Below, piece by piece: positions 1 to 8,434 of a stretch of DNA of 64,000 nucleotides (within the stretch, counting starts at the first letter, position 1; each line of letters begins with the position of its first letter). The stretch is from an uncultured Collinsella sp. GTDB taxonomy: Bacteria > Actinomycetota > Coriobacteriia > Coriobacteriales > Coriobacteriaceae. A program made the translations under genes and the position numbers. The notes beneath the pieces were generated by a model, which worked only from the letters and a program-made list of their open reading frames with translations, ran no database searches and was not told the DNA's origin. The stretch is taken from NCBI GenBank assembly GCA_902470365.1, contig CABRFZ010000003.1, forward strand, positions 1 to 64,000. The letters run 5' to 3'.

Positions 1-98
1 AGGCCCTTGCGGCCTAGTCGCTATTTAGGGCGTCCAAGATTTGGGGCGCAGTTCACTGTGCCGGGGAGGGCTTTCGCGTGACTGCCGAGCTGCCTTAA

Positions 99-143
99 TC
101 CTATTCCTCAAAACTGAAAAATTTTCGTTTTTGAGGAATAGGA
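99..143. repeat. Perfect 15-bp hairpin
   Basis: Bases 99-113 are exactly complementary to 129-143, with a 15-nt AT-rich loop. It lies just beyond the 3' end of coaX. It could terminate coaX transcription, which comes from the right on the minus strand, but there is no clear U-run, and it resembles the other long hairpins between genes in this window. Confidence 0.6.
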
Positions 144-191
144 CCGATGCGTCGCCTAGTTCGCCGCTCGCGCTCGACTTTAGCCCCTGCT

Positions 192-965
192 CTATCCCAG
201 CTTCTGCATGCGGCGGTAGATTTCGCAGATGCCTCTGATGGTGAGTTGTCCGTCGACCACGTCGAAGGCATCGGTCGAATCGGCGACGATGCCGGCGAGA
301 CCGCCCGTGGCGATAACGGTGGCGTCCTCACGACCCAGCTCGCGCTTCATGCGTGTGACCAGGCCCTCGGCCATGGCGGCAGCGCCCACCACGGCGCCGA
401 CCTTAATGCACTCCTCGGTATCGCGGCCGATGGCATGCTCGGGCGCCTCGAGCGGCACGCTGGCGAGCTTGGCGGCACGGGCGGCAAGCGCGTCCATGGA
501 GATGCGGATGCCCGGCGCGATCGCTCCGCCAATGTAATAGCCGTCCTCATCGATGACGTCGATATTGGTTGCGGTGCCAAAGTCCACCACGATCGCCGGC
601 GCGCCGTAGAAGGTATCGGCAGCGACGGCGTTGGCGATGCGGTCGGCACCAACGGCCTGGGGGCGCGCCGCCCGCAGCTTGGTTACGGCGGCCGTTTGCG
701 GCCCGATGACGATGGCGTCCGCGGCAATGCGGTCGGCCACGGCGTGCCACTCGCGCGCGAGCTGCGGCACCACGCCGGCAAAGGCGATCGCGTTGACCGC
801 GCCGAGCGAGAGGTCGTACATCTTAAAGAAGCCCATCAGGCGCACGTGGATCTCGTCGGCGGTATAGGAGCGGTCGGTGGGCATACGCCACGACTGCACC
901 AGCTCGTCTCCGTCAAACAGCCCCATGGCCGTCTGCGTGTTTCCCATATCGATAGCGAGCAGCAT
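192..965 (-). CDS. coaX: Type III pantothenate kinase
   Basis: This 257-residue cytoplasmic enzyme would phosphorylate pantothenate, the first committed step of coenzyme A synthesis. The N-terminus MLLAIDMGNTQTAMGLFDG is the ASKHA phosphate-binding segment of CoaX. GADRIANAVAA, VVDFGTATNIDVI and GGAIAPGI are the family's later conserved blocks, and the length matches the usual ~255 residues. The start was set at 965 because GGGAG lies just upstream; the reading frame stays open much further upstream, but without family homology and running over the tRNA on the other strand. It belongs to the potassium-dependent type III family, which is not inhibited by CoA. It appears to be monocistronic. 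Confidence 0.93.
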   Translation of the reverse strand: MLLAIDMGNTQTAMGLFDGDELVQSWRMPTDRSYTADEIHVRLMGFFKMYDLSLGAVNAIAFAGVVPQLAREWHAVADRIAADAIVIGPQTAAVTKLRAARPQAVGADRIANAVAADTFYGAPAIVVDFGTATNIDVIDEDGYYIGGAIAPGIRISMDALAARAAKLASVPLEAPEHAIGRDTEECIKVGAVVGAAAMAEGLVTRMKRELGREDATVIATGGLAGIVADSTDAFDVVDGQLTIRGICEIYRRMQKLG

Positions 966-1161
966 GTCTACTCCCGGTGTTGGCATAAAAGGACGCGCAC
1001 CATTGTATACGTGCCGTCGACGGCGCTCGGCTGCGATTCGTTTACGGTGATAGGGGCTGAGGGGTTTAAATATGAAGGAATTATGCTCTACGAGATTTTC
1101 CTTGCCGTTTACCGAACTCCCGCGTAATATTCTTTCTTGCGCACATGAGGCGCCCAGACAT

Positions 1162-1238
1162 TGCGGGGTGGAGCAGTCTGGTAGCTCGCCGGGCTCATAA
1201 CCCGGAGGTCGTAGGTTCAAATCCTGCCCCCGCGACCA
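1162..1238 (+). tRNA. tRNA-Met (CAU), initiator type
   Basis: A 77-nt cloverleaf with encoded CCA. The acceptor stem is 1162-1168 paired to 1228-1234, the anticodon loop is CTCATAA and the T arm contains GGTTCAAATCC. Three consecutive G-C pairs close the anticodon stem (GGG/CCC), the D stem has A11-U24, and the 1:72 position is a weak U-G instead of a Watson-Crick pair. These are initiator hallmarks, so tRNA-fMet is more likely than elongator Met. Confidence 0.95.
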
Positions 1239-1248
1239 AGAACTTGCA

Positions 1249-1277
1249 GCTCGTCGGCCTAGCCGGCGAGCTTTTTT
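1249..1277 (+). terminator. Intrinsic terminator of the tRNA
   Basis: A 10-bp stem (one G-T pair, three-base loop) is followed directly by TTTTTT, 10 nt after the tRNA CCA end. This is the textbook rho-independent layout. Confidence 0.85.
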
Positions 1278-1326
1278 GTTATTTCGGGACCGTGTTTTCG
1301 GTCCAATTCTCGGCCTCTCAAACAAA

Positions 1327-1625
1327 ATCTCGATCTGTAACATCTAGACCCGATTTGGGCGGCTAGGTGTTACAGATCGAGATATACCGGTGGGCTTGGT
1401 CGTGTTTGTCTAAATCTGTAACACGAGGGACGGTTTTTGCCGAGTTGTTGTTATAGATTGAGATTTTCTAGCAGGCGGGTTTGGTTTGTCTCGATCTGTA
1501 ACAGATAGGGGCCAAAAGTGGGCCTAGCTGTTACAGATCTAGATTGTTGAGGATGGGCCGAGAGGAATGTCTCGATCTGTAACAGTAAGACCCGGTTTTG
1601 CCGCGTAACTGTTACAGATTGAGAT
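1327..1625. repeat. Array of four ~56-nt hairpins, 81-bp period
   Basis: Eight copies of a 15-16-nt motif (ATCTCGATCTGTAACA or its complement) alternate in orientation: 1327-1342, 1368-1383, 1409-1423, 1449-1464, 1489-1503, 1529-1544, 1570-1584 and 1610-1625. The gaps are 24-25 nt throughout. Each forward/reverse pair forms a hairpin. The first pair is a perfect 16-bp inverted repeat and the others carry one or a few changes. No coding potential was seen. This fills most of the 540-bp gap between the tRNA and the flavoenzyme gene. Confidence 0.9.
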
Positions 1626-1778
1626 AAACCGGCGGGCAAACCGACGGGCCGCCCCGCCCCATCCACCTGCCGCTACCTGCTATCCGCCGATTTCCGTTGT
1701 GCCGCCGTGCTCCCATGCCATATCCTCTAGACAACTACGCGGCAACATCGCCGCCGCGCCTACAAGAGAGGAATGTCC

Positions 1779-3809
1779 ATGACCGCACCTGCATCCAAGC
1801 TGCTCCAGCCCATTACGGTTGGCCCCCTTGAGCTCAAAAACCGCATTATGTTCCCGCCGCTTACCACCGGCTACGAGGAGCGCGACGGCTCCATTGGCGA
1901 GCGCAGCCTGGCTTTTTACGAGCGCTTGGCCCGTGGCGGCGTGAGCTACATCGTCATCGGCGACGTTGCTCCCGTCATGACCGCGAGCCCCACGCCCAAG
2001 CTGGCGACCGACGCCCAGATCCCCACGTTTAAGGCGCTGGCCGACGCCGTCCACAAGCACGGCGCCAAGGTCGCGCTGCAGCTGTTCCACCCCGAGTACG
2101 ACGTGCCCGGGGTCGGCCGCATGGTCATGGGCTCCATGGCCGCCGCCAAGGCCGCGCAGGAGGCCAAGGCCGCCGGCGACGAGGAGACCTTTGCCGCCAA
2201 GATGGCCGAGTCCAACGAGATCCGCAATCAGGCATACGCCAAGCTGCACCACGACATGCAGCACTTTGTGAACGAGGCGAGCGTAGAGCAGCTCACCCAG
2301 ATCAAGGAGGCCATCGCTGCCTCGGCCGCTCGCGCACAGCAGGCCGGGATCGACGCTATCGAGGTCCACGGCGACCGCTTGGTGGGTTCGCTGTGCTCGG
2401 CCATCCTCAACCAGCGCACCGACGAGTACGGTGGCTCGTTCGAGAACCGCGTCCGCTACGCGCTGGAGGTTGTCGCTGCCATTAAGGAAGCCGCGCCGCA
2501 GCTGATGGTGGAGTACAAGCTCCCCGTGATCATGGAGAACCCCGACGGCACGCCGCGCGGCAAGGGCGGCCTGCGGCCCGACGAGGCCTGCGAGTTCGCC
2601 AAGCTGCTCGAGGGCGCGGGCATCGATATGATCCAGGTCGCACAGGCCAACCACACCGGCAACATGGGCGACACCATTCCGCCCATGGGCGCCATGCCCT
2701 ACAACTGGACGCTGCCCGTGGCCGAGCGCGTCAAGGCCCTGGTCTCCGTGCCGGTGGCAACCGTCGGCCGTGTTGTCTCGGTCGAGGCCGGCGAGAAGAT
2801 TCTGGAAGACGGCGCCGCCGACATCATCGCCTATGGCCGCTCGCTCATGTGCGACCCCGACATTGCGCTGAAGGCCGCCACGGGCGAACCCATCCGCGAG
2901 TGCCTCAACTGCAACAAAGGTTGCGTCGACGCGATTCAAAACCGCAAGTACATCTCGTGCGTGCTTAATGCCGAGAACGGTGACGAGGCGACCATCGCCA
3001 TCAAGCCGGGCGAGGGCGACAAGAAGATCGCCGTGGTGGGCGGTGGCATCGCCGGCCTGGAGGCCGCACGCGTGGCGGCCAAGCGCGGCTACGACGTGAC
3101 CATCTACGAGGCGAGCGATCACTTGGGCGGCCAGATTGTGCTGGCGGCTGCGCCTCCGCGCAAGGACGAGATTATGCGCTCGGTCGAGTACTACGAGAAG
3201 ATTCTGCCTGGCCTGGGCGTGAAGGTTGAGCTCAGCCATGCCGCTACGGCAGAGGACCTCAACGCCGCCGACGCCGCGATTGTGGCCGTGGGCGCGCACG
3301 ACGTGGTCATCCCCGTTCCGGGCGCCGACTCGGAGAAGGTCGTCTCGAGCTGGGACGTGCTGGCCGGCAAGGTGGAGCTTACGGGCCGCGTCGCCGTCAT
3401 TGGCGGTGGCCTGGTGGGCACCGAGACTGCCGAGTACCTGCTGCAGCACGGCTGCGAGGTGGCGATCGTGGAGATGCTCGACAAGATTGCCGCGGGCGAG
3501 TCCGAGACCATTCTGCCGCTGATCATGAGCGACTTTGCCGAGCACAACGTGGAGCAGCACGTGAAGACCCGCCTGACCGCCATTACCGACGAGGGCGTGG
3601 AGGCTGTTCACACCACTGAGGACGGCGCCGAGGAGCCGGTGAAGATCGCCTGCGATTACGTGGTGATGGCCGTGGGCTCCAAGGCCAACGCGTTTGACCT
3701 GGATGGCGTGACGGTGCCCGTGACCTGCGTGGGCGACTGCTCGGGTGAGCGCACCGCCGACATTGCGAGCGCCATTCGCACGGCGTATCACGCGGCCAAC
3801 GAGCTGTAG
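1779..3809 (+). CDS. FMN/4Fe-4S/FAD enoate reductase-type oxidoreductase
   Basis: This 676-residue protein has the layout of 2,4-dienoyl-CoA reductase and 2-enoate reductase. The N-terminal ~370 residues form an Old-Yellow-Enzyme TIM barrel that binds FMN. The iron-sulfur motif follows (C375-x2-C378-x3-C382-x11-C394). An FAD/NAD(P) domain comes next, with Rossmann motifs VVGGGIAGLEAA near 418 and VIGGGLVGTETA near 540. It would pass NAD(P)H electrons via FAD and the cluster to FMN and reduce an activated C=C bond. The physiological substrate (fatty acyl, cinnamate, bile acid or steroid type) cannot be read from sequence. The start at 1779 was preferred over the ATG at 1773 because GAGAGGA then sits at the correct distance. 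It appears to be monocistronic. Confidence 0.88.
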   Translation: MTAPASKLLQPITVGPLELKNRIMFPPLTTGYEERDGSIGERSLAFYERLARGGVSYIVIGDVAPVMTASPTPKLATDAQIPTFKALADAVHKHGAKVALQLFHPEYDVPGVGRMVMGSMAAAKAAQEAKAAGDEETFAAKMAESNEIRNQAYAKLHHDMQHFVNEASVEQLTQIKEAIAASAARAQQAGIDAIEVHGDRLVGSLCSAILNQRTDEYGGSFENRVRYALEVVAAIKEAAPQLMVEYKLPVIMENPDGTPRGKGGLRPDEACEFAKLLEGAGIDMIQVAQANHTGNMGDTIPPMGAMPYNWTLPVAERVKALVSVPVATVGRVVSVEAGEKILEDGAADIIAYGRSLMCDPDIALKAATGEPIRECLNCNKGCVDAIQNRKYISCVLNAENGDEATIAIKPGEGDKKIAVVGGGIAGLEAARVAAKRGYDVTIYEASDHLGGQIVLAAAPPRKDEIMRSVEYYEKILPGLGVKVELSHAATAEDLNAADAAIVAVGAHDVVIPVPGADSEKVVSSWDVLAGKVELTGRVAVIGGGLVGTETAEYLLQHGCEVAIVEMLDKIAAGESETILPLIMSDFAEHNVEQHVKTRLTAITDEGVEAVHTTEDGAEEPVKIACDYVVMAVGSKANAFDLDGVTVPVTCVGDCSGERTADIASAIRTAYHAANEL

Positions 3810-3884
3810 TTGAACATCGCGGCCAGGCGGGGCGGTAGCACGGATCCGTCTCGCCCGGCTGTGTCCCGTCGGGTGTTAACCGGT

Positions 3885-3920
3885 GCGGGGCCTGCAAGCG
3901 CAGCAGGTCCCGCCCTTTTT
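3885..3920 (+). terminator. Intrinsic terminator after the flavoenzyme gene
   Basis: An 11-bp stem (GCGGGGCCTGC with one mismatch to its partner) is followed by CCTTTTTG, about 75 nt past the stop codon. Confidence 0.75.
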
Positions 3921-4129
3921 GTTTTGCTCCGGTGGATGGCAATGCGCGGTAATCAGGAGGAGTGAGGACGTCTACTGCCTTGCAGATCACTCAAAATTAT
4001 TGGGGGAGGGGTTAATAACTATATCCTCTATACCAAAGGACATAAAGAGATGCCAATTTTGTTGACAAGCGAATGACGATTAGCTGCGAGTCAGCTACCA
4101 GCGTAAATAATCGATAAAGAAATGTCGTA

Positions 4130-4143
4130 ATTTGGTGCCAAAT
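4130..4143. promoter_or_regulatory. ATTTGG-N2-CCAAAT dyad, candidate operator
   Basis: A perfect dyad lies in the AT-rich 3925-4249 gap, about 110 bp upstream of the small helix-turn-helix gene. The gap holds no convincing gene. An operator role is inferred only from symmetry and position. Confidence 0.3.
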
Positions 4144-4249
4144 GCCCAGATAACGCCGCGTCTATTTTAATTAACTGCTTTGAGCAAACAGTAAAATGCT
4201 ACTATCTAACTTGCACGTAAGAAAGCAGATTAACGGCTAAGGCTAAGAA

Positions 4250-4639
4250 GTGGCAGGTATGTCGGAAGCAACTAGGACTCGCACGCATGCGCCCGAGGTT
4301 AGGCAGCGCGCCGTCGAGATCCTCCAAGAGGGGGTCGGCCATCGCGCTCTCGCCGCGGAGCTTGGCATTCCCCAGGCCACGGCTCGTCAGTGGGCCCGCG
4401 CGTATGCCGTGGGCGGTGCCGACGCCGTTCTCAATGCCGGTTCGCATCATCACACCTATTCGTACGACGTAAAGCTCGCTGTGGTTAAGGACCGTCTGGA
4501 AAACGGCTTGACGGTTCGCGAGGCCATGATCAAGCACAAGATTCCCAGCGAGTCTTCGGTCAAGGCTTGGTGTCGCCAGTACCGCGAGGGCGGTGAGGCC
4601 GCGCTGGTCGATAAGCCGCGCGTTAAAAAGGCGGAATAG
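4250..4639 (+). CDS. Small protein with two helix-turn-helix segments, IS-orfA-like
   Basis: About 129 residues with two tandem homeodomain-like helix-turn-helix units. The first is around RQRAVEILQEG..ALAAELGIPQAT; the second is around KLAVVKDRLENGLTVREAM..IPSESSVKAWCRQY. This resembles the DNA-binding OrfA half of IS3/IS630-type transposases, but no catalytic DDE partner follows; a terminator comes immediately after instead. It may be a domesticated regulator or an orphan transposase fragment. The start is uncertain: GTG at 4250 has AAGG 7 nt upstream, while ATG at 4259 lacks a good ribosome site. The upstream DNA is notably AT-rich compared with the neighbours. Confidence 0.65.
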   Translation: MAGMSEATRTRTHAPEVRQRAVEILQEGVGHRALAAELGIPQATARQWARAYAVGGADAVLNAGSHHHTYSYDVKLAVVKDRLENGLTVREAMIKHKIPSESSVKAWCRQYREGGEAALVDKPRVKKAE

Positions 4640-4651
4640 CAAACGGGATGG

Positions 4652-4674
4652 TGCGCCCACAGGGGCGCATTTTT
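4652..4674 (+). terminator. Intrinsic terminator after the helix-turn-helix gene
   Basis: TGCGCCC pairs with GGGCGCA around a 4-nt loop, and a TTTTT run follows. Confidence 0.85.
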
Positions 4675-4924
4675 CTTGCCGCGCCAACTTTTTGGACCGG
4701 CGCGAGCCTGTCGGGACATCCTCCAAAGTGGCCAATAAACCGCGCGCAGTGGCCCGCGCGCCTGCCGCCGCGGTAAGGAAACGTCGCCTCTCTGCTCCAA
4801 AGCGGACGTGCCCTTACTCCGTACGCCTAAAACTCCCCAGTTGACCGAAAACCCGCTGCCGCTACTCATCAATTGAGCTATAACGTTAAACAATTGCAGC
4901 GTTTTTGCATGGGGGAGTGATGGT

Positions 4925-7807
4925 ATGACGCTACTGTATTTCCTTACCCTGTTTCCGCTGGTACCGGCGCTGGGCATGCTGCTCGCGCGCGGTGACCGCG
5001 CCCGCGATGCGGTGGGGCTCATAGGCTCCGGCATTATTATGGCGGTGACAGTTGTAGTCGCCGTCATGTTTTTTGGCACGGGTCCGCAGAGCTTCGAGGT
5101 TGCCCCCGGCACCTCGCATGTGCTCTCGATCATCAGCTCCGCCATCGATGTCATCCTGTGCGCCGTCATCCTGTACAACGCGTACAAATACAGGAACGCG
5201 CTCACCACGGTGCTCGGCATAGTCCAGCTGGTGGGCTCGCTCGCCTTTGCAGCCATGACGCTGCCCGCGGCCGAAGCCGTCACGGCGACGCCGCTCTACC
5301 TGGACTACATGAGTGTGATCATGGTCCTCGCCGTCGGTATCGTCGGCAGCCTAATCTGCGTGTATGCCCTGGGCTACATGAAGGACTTCCAGGCCCATGA
5401 CGAGCACGAGGCTGCGCTGCGCGGGCAGACCGCGCCCGACCGTCGCCCGCAGTTCCTGGCGCTTATGTTCCTGTTCCTCTCAGCCATGTTCGTCATCGTG
5501 ACGAGCGACAACCTTGAGTGGCTGTTCTGCGGCTGGGAAATCACCACCGTGTGCTCGTTCCTTATGATTGGCTACACGCGCACGCCCGAGGCCATCAAGA
5601 ACGCCTTTACCCAGATCATCCTCAACATGCTGGGCGGCATCGCGTTTTTGGCGGGCCTTATGTTTCTGCACGTTAACGGCATGCCGCTGACCATCTCGGG
5701 CATGATCGAGCTTTCCGGCGCCGGCACCGCGCAATCCGCACTGCTGGTGATGCCGGTCATCCTGTTGTCGCTCGCCGCACTCACCAAGGCCGCACAGATG
5801 CCGTTCCACACTTGGCTGTTGGGTGCCATGGTTGCCCCCACTCCCACGAGCGCCCTGCTGCACTCGTCAACCATGGTCAAAGCCGGCGTGTTCCTAATGG
5901 TCAAGCTGAGCCCGCTCTATGCTATCTATCCCGTGACTGGCTTTATGGTTACGAGTGTGGGTGCCATCACGTTTTTGCTCGCTGCCCTCATGGCCATCTC
6001 GCAGAGCAACGCCAAACGCGTGCTCGCGTACTCCACCATTTCCAACTTGGGCCTCATCAGTGCCTGCTTGGGTGTCGGCGCGCCCGAGGCCGTGTGGGCG
6101 GCCATCTTCCTGATCCTGTTCCACACAGTGGCAAAGTCGCTGCTGTTCCTGTGCGTGGGCACGGCCGAGCATCATATCGGCAGCCGCGATATCGAGGACA
6201 TGGACGGTATGTTCAGCCGCATGCCGCACCTGACGCGCCTGATGATGCTGGGCATCATGGGCATGTTTGTGGCGCCGTTTGGCATGCTCGTGTCCAAGTG
6301 GGGCGCCCTGGTGGCGTTCGCGCAGACTGGCAACGTGCTCATGATCATGGTGCTGGCCTTTGGCTCGGCCGCGACGTTCTTCTTCTGGGGCAAGTGGCTT
6401 GCCAAGCTTTCGGGCGTCGATCCCACGGCTCAAAACGTTGAGGTCAATGTCCATAAGACCGAATGGATGGCGCTCAACACCATCGCCGCGCTGCTGATTC
6501 TGTGCTGCGTGGCGTTCCCGCTCATCTCGAGCGGTCTGGTGTCGCCTTACTTGGCCATGGTGTTTGGCCGCGTGCCGTACGTTATTGGCAAGGACGCCAT
6601 GTATCTGATGGTGGTTATCGTGGCGTTTATCGCCGTGGTGCTGCTGACGTCGTTCCGCGTGAGCAATAAGCCGCACGTCAACGTGTACCTTTCGGGCGTG
6701 GGAACCGACAAATATCGCCATTTCCGCGGCTCGATGGGACGCGAGGTGAAGGCCGAAAAGCGCAATTGGTATTCGGAGGATGCCCTTGGCGAGAAGCGTA
6801 TTGGCCCCGCGGGTAGCGTCGTGTGCTGCAGCATTATCTTGTTTGCGCTGCTGTGTTGCGCGTGGATTGGGCCCGAGCGGCTTGCCATGAGCGCGCCCTC
6901 GGTGCTGCGCGGCAAGTATTTTGAAGGTTCGGGTGTCGTGGGCATTTTTATTGGCACCGTGGCGTTTGCCCTGCTGGCGCCGCTTGTGGGCGGCCTGATC
7001 GACGGCCTCGACCGCAAACTTTCGGCCCGCATGCAGGGCCGCGTGGGCCCGCGCCTGCTCCAGCCATTCTACGACGTTGCCAAGCTGCTGCGCAAAGCCC
7101 CTGCCAGCGTAAACACCATGGACGATACCTATATGGCGTGCGCGCTCATCTTTACCGTGGTGGGCGGTGGCATCTTTGTGTCGGGCTCCAACACGCTGCT
7201 GTGCGCTTTTATGGTGACGCTCGCCGCGATCTTTGTGGTGCTGGCGTCCGCCTCGACGCAAAGCCCGTTTGCGCAGGTCGGCGCCGATCGTGAGTTGCTG
7301 CAGGTTATGAGCTACGAGCCCGCCGTTCTGCTGATGAGCGTGGGCCTGTATCTTGCCACCGACAGCTTCGATTCCATTGCCGCGACGGGGCAGTCGGCCC
7401 CCATCATCGTGTACAGCGCACCCATTTTCCTCGCGCTGCTCGCGGTGCTTACCATCAAGCTGCGCAAGTCGCCGTTTGACCTTTCGTACTCGCATCACGC
7501 GCATCAGGAGATTGTCCAAGGCGTCGCCACCGAGATGAGCGGCGGCACGCTGGCCAAGATGACCCTTATGCACTGGTGCGAGACCGTGCTGTTTTTGATG
7601 TGGGTGGGCATGTTCTTTGTTTGGGACAACCCAGTGAGCTGGGTGGTCGCCCTGGTCGTGATGGCTGCGACGTACTTTGTCGAGGTGCTGATCGACAACA
7701 CCTTCGCCCGTAGCACCTGGCGCAGCTGCTTTAGGCTCGGATGGGGCGTGGCGCTGGTGTTTGGCCTGCTCAACCTTATGCCCATCCTCGTCGACGTGTT
7801 TATTTAG
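4925..7807 (+). CDS. Ech hydrogenase membrane subunits A and B, fused
   Basis: A 960-residue membrane protein. Residues ~1-630 are an antiporter-like ion-translocating subunit (EchA/HycC/NuoL family; WLLGAMVAPTPTSALLHS near 296). Residues ~650-960 are the NuoH/EchB/HycD subunit that docks the hydrogenase (RVGPRLLQPFYDVAKLLRK near 705; SPFDLSYSHHAHQE near 847). In described Ech and formate-hydrogenlyase complexes these are two genes (about 610-640 and 290-310 residues). Here they are one uninterrupted frame whose length equals the sum. It starts the ech operon; GGGGAGT precedes the ATG. Its inferred role is to couple ferredoxin-driven H2 formation to H+ or Na+ export across the cytoplasmic membrane. 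Confidence 0.9.
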   Translation: MTLLYFLTLFPLVPALGMLLARGDRARDAVGLIGSGIIMAVTVVVAVMFFGTGPQSFEVAPGTSHVLSIISSAIDVILCAVILYNAYKYRNALTTVLGIVQLVGSLAFAAMTLPAAEAVTATPLYLDYMSVIMVLAVGIVGSLICVYALGYMKDFQAHDEHEAALRGQTAPDRRPQFLALMFLFLSAMFVIVTSDNLEWLFCGWEITTVCSFLMIGYTRTPEAIKNAFTQIILNMLGGIAFLAGLMFLHVNGMPLTISGMIELSGAGTAQSALLVMPVILLSLAALTKAAQMPFHTWLLGAMVAPTPTSALLHSSTMVKAGVFLMVKLSPLYAIYPVTGFMVTSVGAITFLLAALMAISQSNAKRVLAYSTISNLGLISACLGVGAPEAVWAAIFLILFHTVAKSLLFLCVGTAEHHIGSRDIEDMDGMFSRMPHLTRLMMLGIMGMFVAPFGMLVSKWGALVAFAQTGNVLMIMVLAFGSAATFFFWGKWLAKLSGVDPTAQNVEVNVHKTEWMALNTIAALLILCCVAFPLISSGLVSPYLAMVFGRVPYVIGKDAMYLMVVIVAFIAVVLLTSFRVSNKPHVNVYLSGVGTDKYRHFRGSMGREVKAEKRNWYSEDALGEKRIGPAGSVVCCSIILFALLCCAWIGPERLAMSAPSVLRGKYFEGSGVVGIFIGTVAFALLAPLVGGLIDGLDRKLSARMQGRVGPRLLQPFYDVAKLLRKAPASVNTMDDTYMACALIFTVVGGGIFVSGSNTLLCAFMVTLAAIFVVLASASTQSPFAQVGADRELLQVMSYEPAVLLMSVGLYLATDSFDSIAATGQSAPIIVYSAPIFLALLAVLTIKLRKSPFDLSYSHHAHQEIVQGVATEMSGGTLAKMTLMHWCETVLFLMWVGMFFVWDNPVSWVVALVVMAATYFVEVLIDNTFARSTWRSCFRLGWGVALVFGLLNLMPILVDVFI

Positions 7808-7819
7808 GAGGCGGCATCC

Positions 7820-8434
7820 ATGGATCATAAAATGTCGCGCTCGCCGTGGGTTATTCATTACGACGGTTCGAGTTGCAACGGATGCGATATCGAGGTGCTG
7901 GCCTCGCTCACGCCGCTGTTCGATGCGGAGCGCTTTGGCGTGGTCAACACCGGCAACCCCAAGCATGCGGACATCTTTTTGGTGACGGGGTCGGTCAATG
8001 CCCAGAACCTGCCTGTCGTGCGCCAGATCTACAACCAGATGCTCGAGCCCAAGTGCGTGGTGGCCTGCGGTATCTGCGCGTGTTCGGGTGGCGTGTTCCG
8101 CGATGCCTACAACGTGATCGGCGGCGTGGACCGCGCGATTCCCGTGGACGTGTACGCGCCCGGGTGCGCCATTCGTCCCGAGACCGTGATCGATGCCATT
8201 GTGGAGGCGTGCGGCATCCTGGACCAGAAGGAGGCCGTGATGCGCGCCGGCGGCGATCCGCTTACCGTGGGCGGCGCCGCAACCTGGGACGGTGGCGTTG
8301 AGCTGGGCGAGGACGGGTTTGTGGCTGCGGGGGCCGGGGCCGGTGTCGACGCAGGCACGGCTGACGGCGCGCCCGCTGCTGGCGCGCCTGCCGGGAAGCC
8401 TGCCGCACCCGCCGCTGCAAAGGAGGCCGAGTAA
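7820..8434 (+). CDS. echC: Ech hydrogenase small subunit (EchC, NuoB-like)
   Basis: This 204-residue subunit carries the proximal 4Fe-4S cluster next to the nickel-iron site. The ligands are visible: C19-NG-C22, the CVVACGICACSGG segment at 79-88, and P-G-C116. The family fold ends near residue 150. The last ~45 residues are an Ala/Gly/Pro-rich, probably disordered tail. AGGAGG precedes the ATG. The gene begins 12 nt after echAB, and its stop overlaps the start of the next gene by one base, so translation is probably coupled. Confidence 0.92.
   Translation: MDHKMSRSPWVIHYDGSSCNGCDIEVLASLTPLFDAERFGVVNTGNPKHADIFLVTGSVNAQNLPVVRQIYNQMLEPKCVVACGICACSGGVFRDAYNVIGGVDRAIPVDVYAPGCAIRPETVIDAIVEACGILDQKEAVMRAGGDPLTVGGAATWDGGVELGEDGFVAAGAGAGVDAGTADGAPAAGAPAGKPAAPAAAKEAE

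Noticed and set aside
147..1127. Long plus-strand frame opposite coaX
   Set aside because: It is an antisense shadow of coaX, His/Gly/Asp-rich, with no ribosome site or recognisable domain.
1327..1625. CRISPR array
   Set aside because: Repeats are only 15-16 nt, alternate in orientation, the spacers are related to each other, and no cas genes are near.
1680..3791. Long open frame on the minus strand opposite the flavoenzyme gene
   Set aside because: It mirrors the codon pattern of the real gene; its translation is low-complexity His/Gly/Ala-rich without any domain. The same applies to long minus-strand frames at 5894-7966, 11261-13840 and 13961-16993.
3943..3972. Nine-codon frame followed by GGAGGAGTGA
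   Set aside because: It has no ribosome site of its own, and no gene starts behind the GGAGG.
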